From Nocardioides sp. JS614 (GTDB lineage Bacteria > Actinomycetota > Actinomycetes > Propionibacteriales > Nocardioidaceae): 64,000 nt of DNA. Positions 41,511-50,724 of this stretch are shown here, piece by piece (positions within the stretch are counted from its first letter, which is position 1; each line of letters opens with the position of its first letter). The translations under genes and the position numbers were made by a program. The notes under the pieces are model-generated. The model worked only from the letters and a program-made list of their open reading frames with translations. It was not told the origin of the DNA and made no database searches. The stretch lies in NCBI RefSeq assembly GCF_000015265.1, contig NC_008699.1, forward strand, positions 1 to 64,000. The letters are read 5' to 3'.

Positions 41511-43124
41511 TCAGCTGGGACCGGTGCTCAGCGCCCCGTCGACGAGGCGGGGAGCGGCCAGGGGGTTGTCGGCGCGCAGCGGGGCCGGCAGCAGTTCGTC
41601 GGGGAAGTTCTGGAACGTGACCGGCCGCAGGAAGCGGCGGATGGCGGTCCACCCCACCGAGGTGTGCGCGGGGAAGGTGGAGGAGGGGTACGGCCCGCCG
41701 TGCATCATCGCGCCCGTCACGGACACTCCCGTCGGGTATCCGTTCCACAGCACCCGGCCGGCCTTCTCCACCAGCGCGGGCAGGAGCTGACGGACCAGGT
41801 CGTGGTCGTCGGGCTCGCCGTGCACGGTGGCGGTGAGGCTGCCGGGCACCTGCGCGATGACGTCCAGCACGTCGGTGGGGCTCGCGTATCGCACCACGAC
41901 CGACAGCGGCCCGAAGTGCTCGACGAGGAGATCGGGAGCCTCGCGCACGCGCGCGGCGTCCACGACCACGAGTGCGGCCTCGCGCTCCAGACCCCGGCGG
42001 CGGGCCTGCCCGTGCACCACGGCGTCGTCTCCGAGAGCAGCCTCGAGCGCGCCGACCGAGGTGTCGAAGGCGCTGCCGATGTTGGCGGCCAGCACCGGCA
42101 ACGCCTCCTGCTCGCGGACCGTCGTGGCGAGCAGGCCCACGAAGCGGTCGCCCGCGGGGCCCTCGGGCACGAGCACGAGGCCCGGCTTGGTGCAGTACTG
42201 CCCGGCGCAGAAGAGGAAGGAGCCGGAGAGTCCTTGCGCGATCGCGTCCGCGCGCGCCTCGAGAGCGGCCACGGTCACCAGGACGGGGTTCAGGCTGCCC
42301 ATCTCGGCGTACACCGGGATCGGCGTCGGTCGCCGCGAGGCGAGGTCGAACAAGGCTCGCCCGCCGGCCTCCGACCCGGTGAAGCCGACCGCGGCCACCT
42401 GCGGGTGCTGCACGAGCGCGGCGCCCACCTCGTTCCGGGTGCTCTGCAGGAGGGAGAAGGTGCCGGCAGGGGCGTCGTGCTCGCGAAGGGCCCGCACGAT
42501 GGCACGTCCGCACAGCTCGCTGGTCGCGGGATGGCTGGGGTGGCCCTTGACCACCACCGGGCAGCCGGCCGCGAGCGCGGCGGCCGTGTCGCCGCCCGGC
42601 GTGCTGAATGCCAGGGGGAAGTTGCTCGCGCCGAACACCGCGACCGGGCCGACGGGCACGTTGATCCGGCGCACGTCGGGGCGCGGGACGGGCACGGCCC
42701 CCGGGTCCGGCGGGTCGACGAGCGCGTCGCGGTGCCAGCCCTGCCGCAGCACCCGGGCGAAGGCGCGGAACTGCTCGGCGGTGCGGACCAGCTCGCCCTC
42801 GGCGCGGGCGCGGGGGAGCGCGGTCTCCGCCTCCACAGCCGAGAGGATCGCCGAACCGTCGTGCACGAGGGCCGCGGCGATCGCGTCGAGGAGGTCGGCG
42901 CGACGCGCGTCGTCCCAGTCACGGAAGGAGGCGAACGCATCCACGGCGGCCTCGACCGCTCGGTCCACCTCGGCGACGGTCGCCTCGGCGAAGGCCGTCG
43001 CCAGCTCCTCGCCGGTGCGCGGATCGACTGCGTGGAAGACACCGCTCGAGCCGCGCGTGGCCGCACCGGCGACGAGCTGGTCGCCCGTGACGGTCTCGGT
43101 GGTCTCGGTGGTCTCGGTTGTCAT
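41511..43124 (-). CDS. Aldehyde dehydrogenase, 2-oxoglutarate semialdehyde dehydrogenase-like
   Basis: The 537-residue protein is in the NADP-aldehyde dehydrogenase group that includes KGSADH. Seen are FGASNFPLAFSTPGGDTAAA, VVVKGHPSHPATSEL, FTGSEAGGRAL, the Glu in YAEMGSLNPV and the catalytic Cys in FCAGQYCTKPG. It probably oxidises 2-oxoglutarate semialdehyde to 2-oxoglutarate, which fits the neighbouring DapA-family lyase. The N-terminus has repeats TTETTETTETV from 9-bp units (about 43090-43118). ATG 43124 overlaps the RraA stop by 4 nt. Confidence 0.87.
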   Translation of the reverse strand: MTTETTETTETVTGDQLVAGAATRGSSGVFHAVDPRTGEELATAFAEATVAEVDRAVEAAVDAFASFRDWDDARRADLLDAIAAALVHDGSAILSAVEAETALPRARAEGELVRTAEQFRAFARVLRQGWHRDALVDPPDPGAVPVPRPDVRRINVPVGPVAVFGASNFPLAFSTPGGDTAAALAAGCPVVVKGHPSHPATSELCGRAIVRALREHDAPAGTFSLLQSTRNEVGAALVQHPQVAAVGFTGSEAGGRALFDLASRRPTPIPVYAEMGSLNPVLVTVAALEARADAIAQGLSGSFLFCAGQYCTKPGLVLVPEGPAGDRFVGLLATTVREQEALPVLAANIGSAFDTSVGALEAALGDDAVVHGQARRRGLEREAALVVVDAARVREAPDLLVEHFGPLSVVVRYASPTDVLDVIAQVPGSLTATVHGEPDDHDLVRQLLPALVEKAGRVLWNGYPTGVSVTGAMMHGGPYPSSTFPAHTSVGWTAIRRFLRPVTFQNFPDELLPAPLRADNPLAAPRLVDGALSTGPS

Positions 43125-43837
43125 GCGTCTTCCTCCTGGGCCCAGCGCCGGTACTCGGCCTTGGCCGGCGCATCCGGCGGATAGGTACCCCGCAGGGGGG
43201 CCCCGGCGGCGACCTTGGCGAGGATGTAGGCCTCGTGCCGTTCCTGGGCGGCGGCCGCCACGGCGACGTCCTCGGCCAGGTGCCGGGGAATGCAGACGAC
43301 CCCTTCCTCGTCGGCGACCATGACGTCCCCCGGATAGACGGCCACGTCGGCGCAGCCGATCGGCACGTTGATGTCCACGGCGTGGTGGAGGGCCAGGTTG
43401 GTGGTGGCGGAGACGCTCGCGGTGAAGCAGGGCAGCCCGGAGGCGGCGATCCGGTGCGAGTCGCGGACGGAGCCGTCCGTGATGAGGCCGCTGGCCCCTC
43501 GGACTTGCAGTCGGGTGGCCAGGATCTCGCCCGCGGACGCTGCGCGACCGCGGCCGCGGCAGTCCATCACGAGGACCTGCCCCGGCCCGACGGTCTCGAT
43601 CGCCCGACGCTGCGGGTGGTCGTAGTCGTCGAAGGCGGAGAGCGTGTCGAGGTCTTCGCGGGCGGGCACGTAGCGCAGCGTGACCGCTTCGGCGACGAGG
43701 CGGGCGGCGGCGGGGTTCAGCGGCCGGAGGCCGTGCAGGAAGGCGTTGCGCAGGCCGCGACGGAACAGCTGCGTGGTGATCGTCGCGGTGCTCGCGGAGC
43801 CGAGCAGCTCCCGAACGTCGTCGTCGAGCGGTGTCAT
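43121..43837 (-). CDS. RraA family protein (aldolase/decarboxylase-like)
   Basis: The 238-residue protein has RraA-family segments VLVMDCRGRGRAASAGEILATRLQVRGASGLITDGSVRDS and VYPGDVMVADEEGVVCIP. Members include HMG/CHA aldolases and regulators of RNase E; the catalytic Arg-Asp pair (GLITDGSVRD) suits an aldolase or decarboxylase of dicarboxylic acids. AGGAGGAG before ATG 43837. First gene of a minus-strand operon, divergent from CoA-transferase 1 across 77 bp with an operator-like site. Confidence 0.85.
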   Translation of the reverse strand: MTPLDDDVRELLGSASTATITTQLFRRGLRNAFLHGLRPLNPAAARLVAEAVTLRYVPAREDLDTLSAFDDYDHPQRRAIETVGPGQVLVMDCRGRGRAASAGEILATRLQVRGASGLITDGSVRDSHRIAASGLPCFTASVSATTNLALHHAVDINVPIGCADVAVYPGDVMVADEEGVVCIPRHLAEDVAVAAAAQERHEAYILAKVAAGAPLRGTYPPDAPAKAEYRRWAQEEDA

Positions 43838-43868
43838 GGTCTCCTCCTGGGCCGGACCCTAGCGAAGA

Positions 43869-43889
43869 CTGTAGACAATTTGCAACACT
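43869..43889. promoter_or_regulatory. Operator-like CTGTAGACAA plus TGCAACACT between RraA and CoA-transferase 1
   Basis: CTGTAGACAA (43869-43878) and TGCAACACT (43881-43889) lie in the 77-bp divergent spacer. Both also occur, in changed order, before CoA-transferase 2 (54117-54145). Confidence 0.5.
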
Positions 43890-43914
43890 GGTGTTCGAAG
43901 AGAGGGGGTCGGCC

Positions 43915-45135
43915 ATGGACGAGCGTCCGGGGGAGCTGCTGCCGTTGTCGGGGGTGCGGGTGGTGGACCTGACCCGGGCGTTGTCGGGTCCGTTCTGCAC
44001 GATGCTGCTGGGCGACCAGGGCGCCGAGGTGGTCAAGATCGAGCGGCCGGTGGTCGGGGACGACACCCGGCGCCAGTCCAACCCGATGGTGGGTACGGAG
44101 AACTCCGCGTTCTTGGCGGTCAACCGCAACAAGCGCAGCGTGGCGGTCGACCTGCGCGCCGAGGCGGGGGTCGAGGTGGTGCGGCGGCTGGTCGCGGTCA
44201 GCGACGTGGTCGTGGAGAACTTCCGGCCCGGCAAGGCCGAGCAGATGGGGCTGGGCTACGAGCAGCTGCGCGAGCTCAACCCGGGGCTGGTCTACTGCTC
44301 GATCTCGGGGTGGGGCAGCGACGGGCCCTACGCCGCGCGGGGTGGGTACGCCTCGACCGCCGAGGCCGCCGGCGGGCTGATGAGCGTCACCGGCGAGCGC
44401 GGCCGGGGCCCGGTCAAGGTCGGGGTCTCCATCGTGGACTCCCTGACCGGCCTGTACGCCAAGGACGCCATCACCGCCGCCCTCCTGGCCCGCGTCCGCA
44501 CCGGCGTGGGCCAGAAGGTCGAGACCTCACTGCTGGAGTCGACCGTCTCCATCCTGTCGATGTCGGCCTACGCCTACCTCCTCGGCGGCGTCGTCGCCGG
44601 CCGCTGGGGCTCCGAGCACCAGTGGCACGTCCCCTGGAAGGCCTTCCCCACCGTCGACGGGTTCCTGGTCATCGCCACCAACAACCAGGAGCAGTGGCGC
44701 AAGATCTGCGTGGGCATCGAGCGGCCCGACCTGCTCGAGGACCCCCGGTTCACCACCATGGCCGACCGCGCCGCGCACCGCGAGATCCTCTACGCCCTCC
44801 TCGACGAGGTCTTCGCCACCCGCACCACCCACGACTGGGTCGCGCGCCTGGACGCCGTCGGCGCCGCCGCCGCCCCCGTCAACACCATCGACCAGGTCTT
44901 CGCCGACCCCCAGGTCCTGGCCCGCGACATGCTCCAGAGCGTCGAACACCCCACCCTGGGCCCGATCGCCCAGGTCGGCCACGCCCAGAAGCTCCACGGC
45001 ACCCCCCACCAGATCACCCTCCCCCCGCCCCTGCTCGGCCAGCACACCCGCGAGGTCCTCACCGACCTCGGCGGCTACACCCCCGACGAGATCGACGAGC
45101 TCATCAGCGGTCGAGTAATTCCTGCAAACTGTTGA
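43915..45135 (+). CDS. CaiB/BaiF family III CoA-transferase, copy 1
   Basis: Family III enzymes move CoA from one acyl-CoA to a carboxylic acid through an aspartyl-CoA anhydride. The 406-residue protein starts with GVRVVDLTRALSGPFC and GDQGAEVVKIE, has VENFRPG and SISGWGSDGPY, and the catalytic Asp is probably in VSIVDSLTGLYA. Start ATG 43915 with AGAGGGGG upstream. The 1,166-bp stretch 43937-45102 is almost identical to the minus-strand copy at 52914-54079; the C-terminus differs (ISGRVIPANC). Confidence 0.9.
   Translation: MDERPGELLPLSGVRVVDLTRALSGPFCTMLLGDQGAEVVKIERPVVGDDTRRQSNPMVGTENSAFLAVNRNKRSVAVDLRAEAGVEVVRRLVAVSDVVVENFRPGKAEQMGLGYEQLRELNPGLVYCSISGWGSDGPYAARGGYASTAEAAGGLMSVTGERGRGPVKVGVSIVDSLTGLYAKDAITAALLARVRTGVGQKVETSLLESTVSILSMSAYAYLLGGVVAGRWGSEHQWHVPWKAFPTVDGFLVIATNNQEQWRKICVGIERPDLLEDPRFTTMADRAAHREILYALLDEVFATRTTHDWVARLDAVGAAAAPVNTIDQVFADPQVLARDMLQSVEHPTLGPIAQVGHAQKLHGTPHQITLPPPLLGQHTREVLTDLGGYTPDEIDELISGRVIPANC
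43937..45102 (+). repeat. Inverted repeat arm 1 (CoA-transferase copy 1)
   Basis: These 1,166 bp match the reverse complement of 52914-54079 without gaps. Differences I found are a 61-bp patch at 44626-44686 with many changes and a single base at 44822. The arms flank 7,811 bp. Confidence 0.88.
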
Positions 45136-45138
45136 CAG
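45129..45138. promoter_or_regulatory. CTGTTGACAG operator-like site before the MmgE/PrpD gene
   Basis: This is an exact copy of the right arm of the 34664-34673 site, 86 nt upstream of the TTG start. TTGACA at 45132-45137 could serve as a -35. Confidence 0.5.
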
Positions 45139-45223
45139 AAAGCAGTCCGCGTCCCTTAGATGGGTCCCGGGCCGCCCGTGACGGCGGTCACATGCCCGTC
45201 GGATCCGACCAATGAGGACTGTC

Positions 45224-46573
45224 TTGAGCACCTACACCGAGCAGCTGGCCGAGTACGTCACCGCCACGACCTACGACGCGCTGCCCACCTCGACCGTGGC
45301 CGCCGCCAAGCGCGTGACGCTCGACCTGATCGGCGTCGTCCTGCCGGCCATCAACTACGGCCCCGGCAGCGTGATGAACCAGTACGTGCGGGAGACCGGC
45401 GGCCCCGGTCAGGCCACCGTCGTCGGCACCGACATCAAGACGAACGCCGCCAACGCCGCCCTCGCCAACGGGACGATGGCGGCGGACATGGAGCAGGACG
45501 ACGTCCACCCCGAGTCGAACCTGCACGCGAGCAGCGTCTTCGTCCCGGCGATGCTGGGCGTTGCCGAGGAGCTCGGTTCCTCGGGCCGCGACTGGATCAA
45601 CGCCCTGGCCGTCGCCTACGACGTCGGCTGCCGGATCTCCATCGCGATGGACAACGGCCGGCAGTACGCGAGCGGCTTCCACCCGACGGCAGTCTCCGGC
45701 ACCTTCGGTGCCGCGGCCGCGGTGGCACGGCTCCTCGGCCTCGACGCCGCCGGTGTCAACAGCACCATCGGTCTCACCGGCTGCCAGGCGGCCGGCATGC
45801 TCACCTGGGAGATGGAGACCGAGCACTACACCAAGTCCTTCCAGAGTGGGGTTCCGGCGCGCAACGCGGTCGTGGCCGCGCAGCTCGCCGCCCGGGGCTA
45901 CGTCGGCGCCAGCAACACCCTCGACGGGAAGTACAACGTCTTCGACGCGTTCTCCAACCACCGGAACTTCTCGCGGCTGGTGGAGAACCTCGGCGACCGC
46001 CACGAGATCGAGTACACCGGGTACAAGTTCTACTCGGTGTGCCGCTTCATCCACTCAGCCATCGACCAGTTGCTCGATCTGTCCGCGGAACACGGTTTCG
46101 CGGGCGCCGACATCGAGAGCCTCGACGTCTGGCTGCCGCACACGCAGGTGCCGATCGTCGACCACAACACGCTGATCACCCACAACCTCCAGTACTCGCT
46201 CGCGGTGGGTATCACCGACCGGGTCGTCGAGCGCGCACAGACCTCGAACGAGCGCTTCGCGGACCCCGCGCTGCAGGCGATCGCGGCGAAGGTGACCCTT
46301 CGCGGGGCCGACGACCTGGAGGCCCTCTACCCCGCCCACTGGCCCTCGCGCGTGCACATCCGCCTCACCGACGGCCGGACCTTCGACAGCGAGAAGCACG
46401 ACCCGCGGGGCACCTCGTTCGTACCGGTGACCGACGCTGACATCGTCGCGAAGTTCGAGGGCATGGCCTCCCAGGTCCTGCCCGCAGAGCGGGTCAACCA
46501 GATCGTCAAGATCGTCGACGAGCTCGAGACCCTCGACTCCATCCGCGAGCTAACGGCCCTGCTGGTGCCGTGA
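45224..46573 (+). CDS. MmgE/PrpD family protein
   Basis: The 449-residue protein belongs to the family of 2-methylcitrate dehydratase, cis-aconitate decarboxylase and iminodisuccinate epimerase. Family segments seen: RVTLDLIGVVLPA, NGTMAADMEQDDVHPESNLHASSVFVPAMLG, and GLTGCQAAGML. The substrate is unknown. TTG 45224 with GAGGA at 45214-45218 is a better start than ATG 45212. First gene of the plus-strand PrpD - ABC importer - ECH - hydratase series. Confidence 0.87.
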   Translation: MSTYTEQLAEYVTATTYDALPTSTVAAAKRVTLDLIGVVLPAINYGPGSVMNQYVRETGGPGQATVVGTDIKTNAANAALANGTMAADMEQDDVHPESNLHASSVFVPAMLGVAEELGSSGRDWINALAVAYDVGCRISIAMDNGRQYASGFHPTAVSGTFGAAAAVARLLGLDAAGVNSTIGLTGCQAAGMLTWEMETEHYTKSFQSGVPARNAVVAAQLAARGYVGASNTLDGKYNVFDAFSNHRNFSRLVENLGDRHEIEYTGYKFYSVCRFIHSAIDQLLDLSAEHGFAGADIESLDVWLPHTQVPIVDHNTLITHNLQYSLAVGITDRVVERAQTSNERFADPALQAIAAKVTLRGADDLEALYPAHWPSRVHIRLTDGRTFDSEKHDPRGTSFVPVTDADIVAKFEGMASQVLPAERVNQIVKIVDELETLDSIRELTALLVP

Positions 46574-46642
46574 CCTCGACCCATCCGGGCCGCCGCCAGA
46601 GCCTGCTCTGAGCGAGCCCACCGTCTCGTCCTAGGAGAACGC

Positions 46643-48025
46643 ATGGCACTACGGAAGCAGCACACCAAGGTCTCGGGAGTCACCAGCGGCGCCTGGTCGT
46701 CCGCCGCCGCCTCGCCGTTCTCGCGGCGCGGACTGCTCAAGGCCGGCGGGCTCGCTGCCGGTGCCGTCGCCGCCGCCCCGCTGCTCTCGGCCTGCGGCCG
46801 CGGGTCCGGCAGCGGCTCCTCGGGCAGCAGCTACAACATGTGGGTCATGTCGGACACCGTGCCGATCATGAAGCACTTCGTGGCCAAGTACCGCGAGAGC
46901 GAGGACAGCAAGTTCAACGCGAACATCACCGAGATCCCCTCGGGCATGTCGCTGCGCGCCAAGATCATCTCCGCCTCGGCTGCCGGCCAGCTGCCCGAGC
47001 TGCTCGACGTCTCGATGAACTACAGCTCGGACTTCGCCACCTACAACCTGTTCGAGCCGCTCGACTCGCTGATCTCGTCCGACCTGGCGTCGAAGTACTC
47101 TCTCTACGACCGCGTCTGGAAGTGGGCCGACACCGCGAGCATCCCGGGCTACGAGGGCGACCAGCAGGTCTTCGGGATCCCCTACGGTGTCTCCGTGTTC
47201 GTCCCGACGTACCGGGCCGACCTCTTCCGGGAGGCCGGTGTGGAGTTCCCGACGACCTGGGAGGAGCTGGTCACCGTCGGACAGGCGCTGACCCAGGCGC
47301 CCCAGCGCTACGCGCTGTCGGTGCCGACCTCGGGCGACCTGATGGACGAGTTCCACCCCTTCCTGATGCAGGCCGGCGCCCAGTACGTCAACGACGACCT
47401 CACCGAAGCCTTCCCGAACCGGGAGGCCGCCTACGACGGTTTCGAGTTCTATCGCGACCTCTCGGCGCGCTACAAGATCGCGCCGAAGGAGGCGCCGGAC
47501 CGCTTCGCCGGCGACCCCGTGCAGCGCCTGACCTCCGGCCAGGTGGCGGTGACGACGCTCTCGGTGCTCAGCGTCAACGCGATGCGCAACGAGGCAACCG
47601 ACCTCGAGTTCGGCCCCGACAAGGACTGGTACATCTCGAAGTTCTGGTCGGGCTCGGGCGGCCCGGGCGGCTACTTCAACGCCAACTGCATGCACATCCG
47701 CAAGGGCGTCAAGAACGTCGACGGTGCCATCGGCTTCATGGAGTGGATGCTCGAGCCGGAGCAGCAGGCGGAGATGTACAAGTCGTTCAACCGCCCCCCG
47801 ATGAACACGACGGTGTGGGACGGCGAGCTGGGCGATGACCCGGAGTTCCAGATCTACCGCGAGTCGATCGAGCTCAGCGAGCGCCAGGGCGGGTTCCGCG
47901 GGTGGAAGCTGGCCGAGTTCACCATCGACCGAGGAGTCGAGCGTGTCGTCATCGACGGCGAGGACGTCAAGTCCGTCGTCGACTCGACCGCGACCGACAT
48001 GATCCAAGCCCTGCAGAACGCCTGA
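46643..48025 (+). CDS. ABC transporter substrate-binding lipoprotein (sugar type)
   Basis: The 460-residue protein has a twin-arginine-like N-terminus (FSRRGLLKAGGLAAGAVAA) and a lipobox LLSAC near residue 52, so it is exported and lipidated. The mature part is a cluster 1 (MalE/UgpB-like) solute-binding fold. Its ligand is not known; the cluster points to an organic or sugar acid. AGGAGA 6 nt before ATG 46643. Confidence 0.9.
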   Translation: MALRKQHTKVSGVTSGAWSSAAASPFSRRGLLKAGGLAAGAVAAAPLLSACGRGSGSGSSGSSYNMWVMSDTVPIMKHFVAKYRESEDSKFNANITEIPSGMSLRAKIISASAAGQLPELLDVSMNYSSDFATYNLFEPLDSLISSDLASKYSLYDRVWKWADTASIPGYEGDQQVFGIPYGVSVFVPTYRADLFREAGVEFPTTWEELVTVGQALTQAPQRYALSVPTSGDLMDEFHPFLMQAGAQYVNDDLTEAFPNREAAYDGFEFYRDLSARYKIAPKEAPDRFAGDPVQRLTSGQVAVTTLSVLSVNAMRNEATDLEFGPDKDWYISKFWSGSGGPGGYFNANCMHIRKGVKNVDGAIGFMEWMLEPEQQAEMYKSFNRPPMNTTVWDGELGDDPEFQIYRESIELSERQGGFRGWKLAEFTIDRGVERVVIDGEDVKSVVDSTATDMIQALQNA

Positions 48026-48054
48026 CGCCTCGGTGACAGGGCGGAGAGGTCACC

Positions 48055-49050
48055 ATGAGAGCGCGCGCGATCCCAGAAGCTGAGCCCGAGAGCGTTGTCG
48101 CGGCTCCACCCGCGGACCGAAGTAGCGGACAGCTTCGGCAGCGGCGGGAGCGGCGGCAACGCCGGCAGCGGCCCCGTGGGGACTGGCTCAACCTCCTGCT
48201 GTTCCTCGGCGTCCCGATCGTCCTCATCGTGGCAGTCGAGATCATTCCCATGCTGGGCGTGGTCTGGATCAGCCTCACCGACTACAACCCGCTCGAGCCG
48301 GACAGCTGGACGGAGTTCGTCGGCGGCGAGAACTACAGTCGCATGCTCGACGACTCCCTGTTCTGGAAGTCGCTCGGGAACACCTTCTTCTTCGCGGTCC
48401 TGTACCTCCCGATCTCGATCCTCGGTGCACTCCTCGCGGCGACGCTCTTGAACCAGAATCTCCGCGGGAGGCTGGTCTACCGAGGCATCTTCTTCATGCC
48501 CGTGGTGGTGTCCTGGGTCGTGGCCTCCACCATGATCATGTGGTTCCTGGACCCCTCCTCAGGGTTTGTCTCGATGGTCAGCCAGGAGCTCGGTTTCGGC
48601 CGGCTGCCGCAGCTGCTGCAGGACGAGTCGACCGCCATGCCAGCGGTCGCGTTCGTCGCGATCTGGAAGTACTTCGGCTACAACACCGTCATCTACCTGG
48701 CTGGCCTGCAGTCGGTGAATCCTGCGCTGGAGGAGGCGGCCAAGGTCGACGGGGCTTCCGCGTTCGGCCGGTTCTGGTACGTCACGTTGCCGGCCCTGCG
48801 CCCCGTGACCGCGGTCGTGGTCATGCTCAACATGATCCAGGCGATCCGGATCTTCGACCCCATGCTGATCATGACGAACGGCGGTCCGAACTACGCGACC
48901 ACCTCGACGGTCCTCTACGTCTACCGCATGGCGTGGGACAACCTCGAGTTCGGCTACGGCAGCGCCATCACCGGCGCCCTTTCGCTGATCATCTTCGCGA
49001 TCGCGGGCCTCCAGTTCTGGTTCTTCAACCGAAGGAGCGTCGAGGGGTGA
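48055..49050 (+). CDS. ABC transporter permease, MalF/UgpA-like
   Basis: The 331-residue membrane protein has six helices after a basic 45-residue N-terminus and the EAA loop EEAAKVDGASAFGRFWYVTLP that contacts the ATPase. The stop overlaps the second permease start by 4 nt. Confidence 0.92.
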   Translation: MRARAIPEAEPESVVAAPPADRSSGQLRQRRERRQRRQRPRGDWLNLLLFLGVPIVLIVAVEIIPMLGVVWISLTDYNPLEPDSWTEFVGGENYSRMLDDSLFWKSLGNTFFFAVLYLPISILGALLAATLLNQNLRGRLVYRGIFFMPVVVSWVVASTMIMWFLDPSSGFVSMVSQELGFGRLPQLLQDESTAMPAVAFVAIWKYFGYNTVIYLAGLQSVNPALEEAAKVDGASAFGRFWYVTLPALRPVTAVVVMLNMIQAIRIFDPMLIMTNGGPNYATTSTVLYVYRMAWDNLEFGYGSAITGALSLIIFAIAGLQFWFFNRRSVEG

Positions 49051-49934
49051 GCATCCTTCCCGTGAGTACCCGCCGGCCCGCGCGCCCGGTCCGCGAAACG
49101 CCGCGGACCTGGCTCTCGAAGGCGGTGACCTACGTCCTGCTGACCCTGGGCGCCGTGGTCATCCTGGGCCCGTTCCTGTGGATGGTCCGGTCCGTGATCA
49201 CGCCGAACAGCGTGCTGTACTCGCGTGGGGGCGGCGGGGTGATCCCGCGGCACTTCACCCTCGACCACATCACCGGCGCGTTCACCGAAGGCATCCAGCC
49301 GTTCGACGTGTACTTCGTCAACAGCCTCATCGTCACGGCCATCGCCGTCGTCAGCAACGTCTTCTTCTGCGGCCTGGCCGGCTTCGCCCTCGCCCGCTTC
49401 GAGTTCGTGGGACGGCGTGCGTTGCTGATCGTCATCGTCCTCATGCTGGCCATCCCGATCGAGTCGCGAATCATCCCCTTGTACATCCTCGCGTCTCGCT
49501 CTGGCTTCTCGAACACCTACTTCGGCATCGCTCTGCCACTGCTCGTGACATCGCTCGGCATCTTCCTCATGCGCCAGTACGTGATGACCATCCCCAGGGA
49601 GATCGACGAGGCTGCGACTGTCGACGGGTGTTCGGCGTGGCGGTTGTACTGGCAGATCATCTTCCCGATCTGCCGCCCCGTCATCGCGGCCATCGCGATC
49701 TTCACCTTCATCACCGCCTGGAACGACTTCCTCTGGCCGCTGGTGATCACCCAGACCCAGGACATGCAGACGTTGCCGGTGGCGGCCGCCAACCTGGCGG
49801 TGGTCAAGGATCAGCTGCGGTGGGGCACCCTGCTGGCGTTCTCACTGCTCTCGGTGCTGCCCGTGCTGATCTTCTACCTGTTCATGCAGCGCCAGTTCAT
49901 GGCCGGGATCACCGGGGGAGCCGTCAAGGAGTAG
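49047..49934 (+). CDS. ABC transporter permease, MalG/UgpE-like
   Basis: The 295-residue protein has six helices and the EAA loop DEAATVDGCSAWRLYWQIIFP. GTG 49047 overlaps the first permease stop. No ATP-binding subunit is encoded nearby, so a shared MsmK/UgpC-type ATPase elsewhere is expected. Confidence 0.92.
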   Translation: MSILPVSTRRPARPVRETPRTWLSKAVTYVLLTLGAVVILGPFLWMVRSVITPNSVLYSRGGGGVIPRHFTLDHITGAFTEGIQPFDVYFVNSLIVTAIAVVSNVFFCGLAGFALARFEFVGRRALLIVIVLMLAIPIESRIIPLYILASRSGFSNTYFGIALPLLVTSLGIFLMRQYVMTIPREIDEAATVDGCSAWRLYWQIIFPICRPVIAAIAIFTFITAWNDFLWPLVITQTQDMQTLPVAAANLAVVKDQLRWGTLLAFSLLSVLPVLIFYLFMQRQFMAGITGGAVKE

Positions 49935-49962
49935 AGCGCAACGCGCCAGAGAGGATCCATGA

Positions 49963-50724
49963 ATGCACGTAACCTGGACCGCCGACGGACACGTCGCCCG
50001 CGTCGCGCTCTGCCGACCGCCGGTCAACGCGTTCAGCCGGGAGATGATCGCGGACCTCGAGATGGTCCTCGCAGAGGTGGAGAGCAGTGACGCTCGGGCC
50101 GTGGTCGTCACCGGGGGGTCGCGGTTCTCCGCCGGGGTCGACGTCGGGCTGCTGGCTCAGGCCCCGCCCGAGGACGCCATTCCGCGCAACGCGTCCTTTC
50201 AGCGCGTGTTCGACCGGATCCAGCACCATCGGCTGCCGTTCGTCGCAGCCGTGAACGGTTACGCGCTCGGCGGGGGGTGCGAGCTCGCCATGGCCTGCGA
50301 CATCCGGGTCGCCGCCCGTGACGCCTTCTTCGCGCTACCCGAGATCGGCCTCGGCGGCCTGCCCGGTATCGGAGGCATGGCTCGCGTGCAGCGACTCGTG
50401 GGGCCGGGCAAGGCGCGCCAGCTGGTACTGACCGGCGACCGGATACCCGCCGAGGAGGCGTACCGGATCGGGCTGGTCGAGGAGCTCGCCGAGCCCGGCT
50501 GCGCCGAGACAGTGGCGCAGGAGGTTGCCGAACGGATCGCGGCCCGGCCACCTCTCTCCGTCCAAGCCGGGAAACGGGCTCTCGACCAAGGTGCGGACGT
50601 CAGTCTTGTGGCAGCGCAACAGATCGACCTTCGGTACTGCGGCGAGATCGCGGGTACCGAGGACCGCCAGGAGTCGCTCCGGGCGTTCCTCGAGAAGCGG
50701 CCGCCCGTGGTCGTCGGCAGGTGA
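49963..50724 (+). CDS. Enoyl-CoA hydratase/isomerase family protein
   Basis: The 253-residue crotonase-fold protein has the oxyanion-hole segment SRFSAGVDVGLL, and NGYALGGGCELAMACDIRVA with ALPEIGLGGLPGIGG. The residue after GLGG that is Glu in classical hydratases is Leu/Pro here, so isomerase, hydrolase or lyase activity is possible. GTG of the next gene overlaps its stop by 4 nt. Confidence 0.88.
   Translation: MHVTWTADGHVARVALCRPPVNAFSREMIADLEMVLAEVESSDARAVVVTGGSRFSAGVDVGLLAQAPPEDAIPRNASFQRVFDRIQHHRLPFVAAVNGYALGGGCELAMACDIRVAARDAFFALPEIGLGGLPGIGGMARVQRLVGPGKARQLVLTGDRIPAEEAYRIGLVEELAEPGCAETVAQEVAERIAARPPLSVQAGKRALDQGADVSLVAAQQIDLRYCGEIAGTEDRQESLRAFLEKRPPVVVGR

Noticed and set aside
45212..45223. 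ATG 45212 as start of the MmgE/PrpD gene
   Set aside because: GAGGA at 45214-45218 overlaps this codon and is well placed for TTG 45224; no ribosome site precedes 45212.
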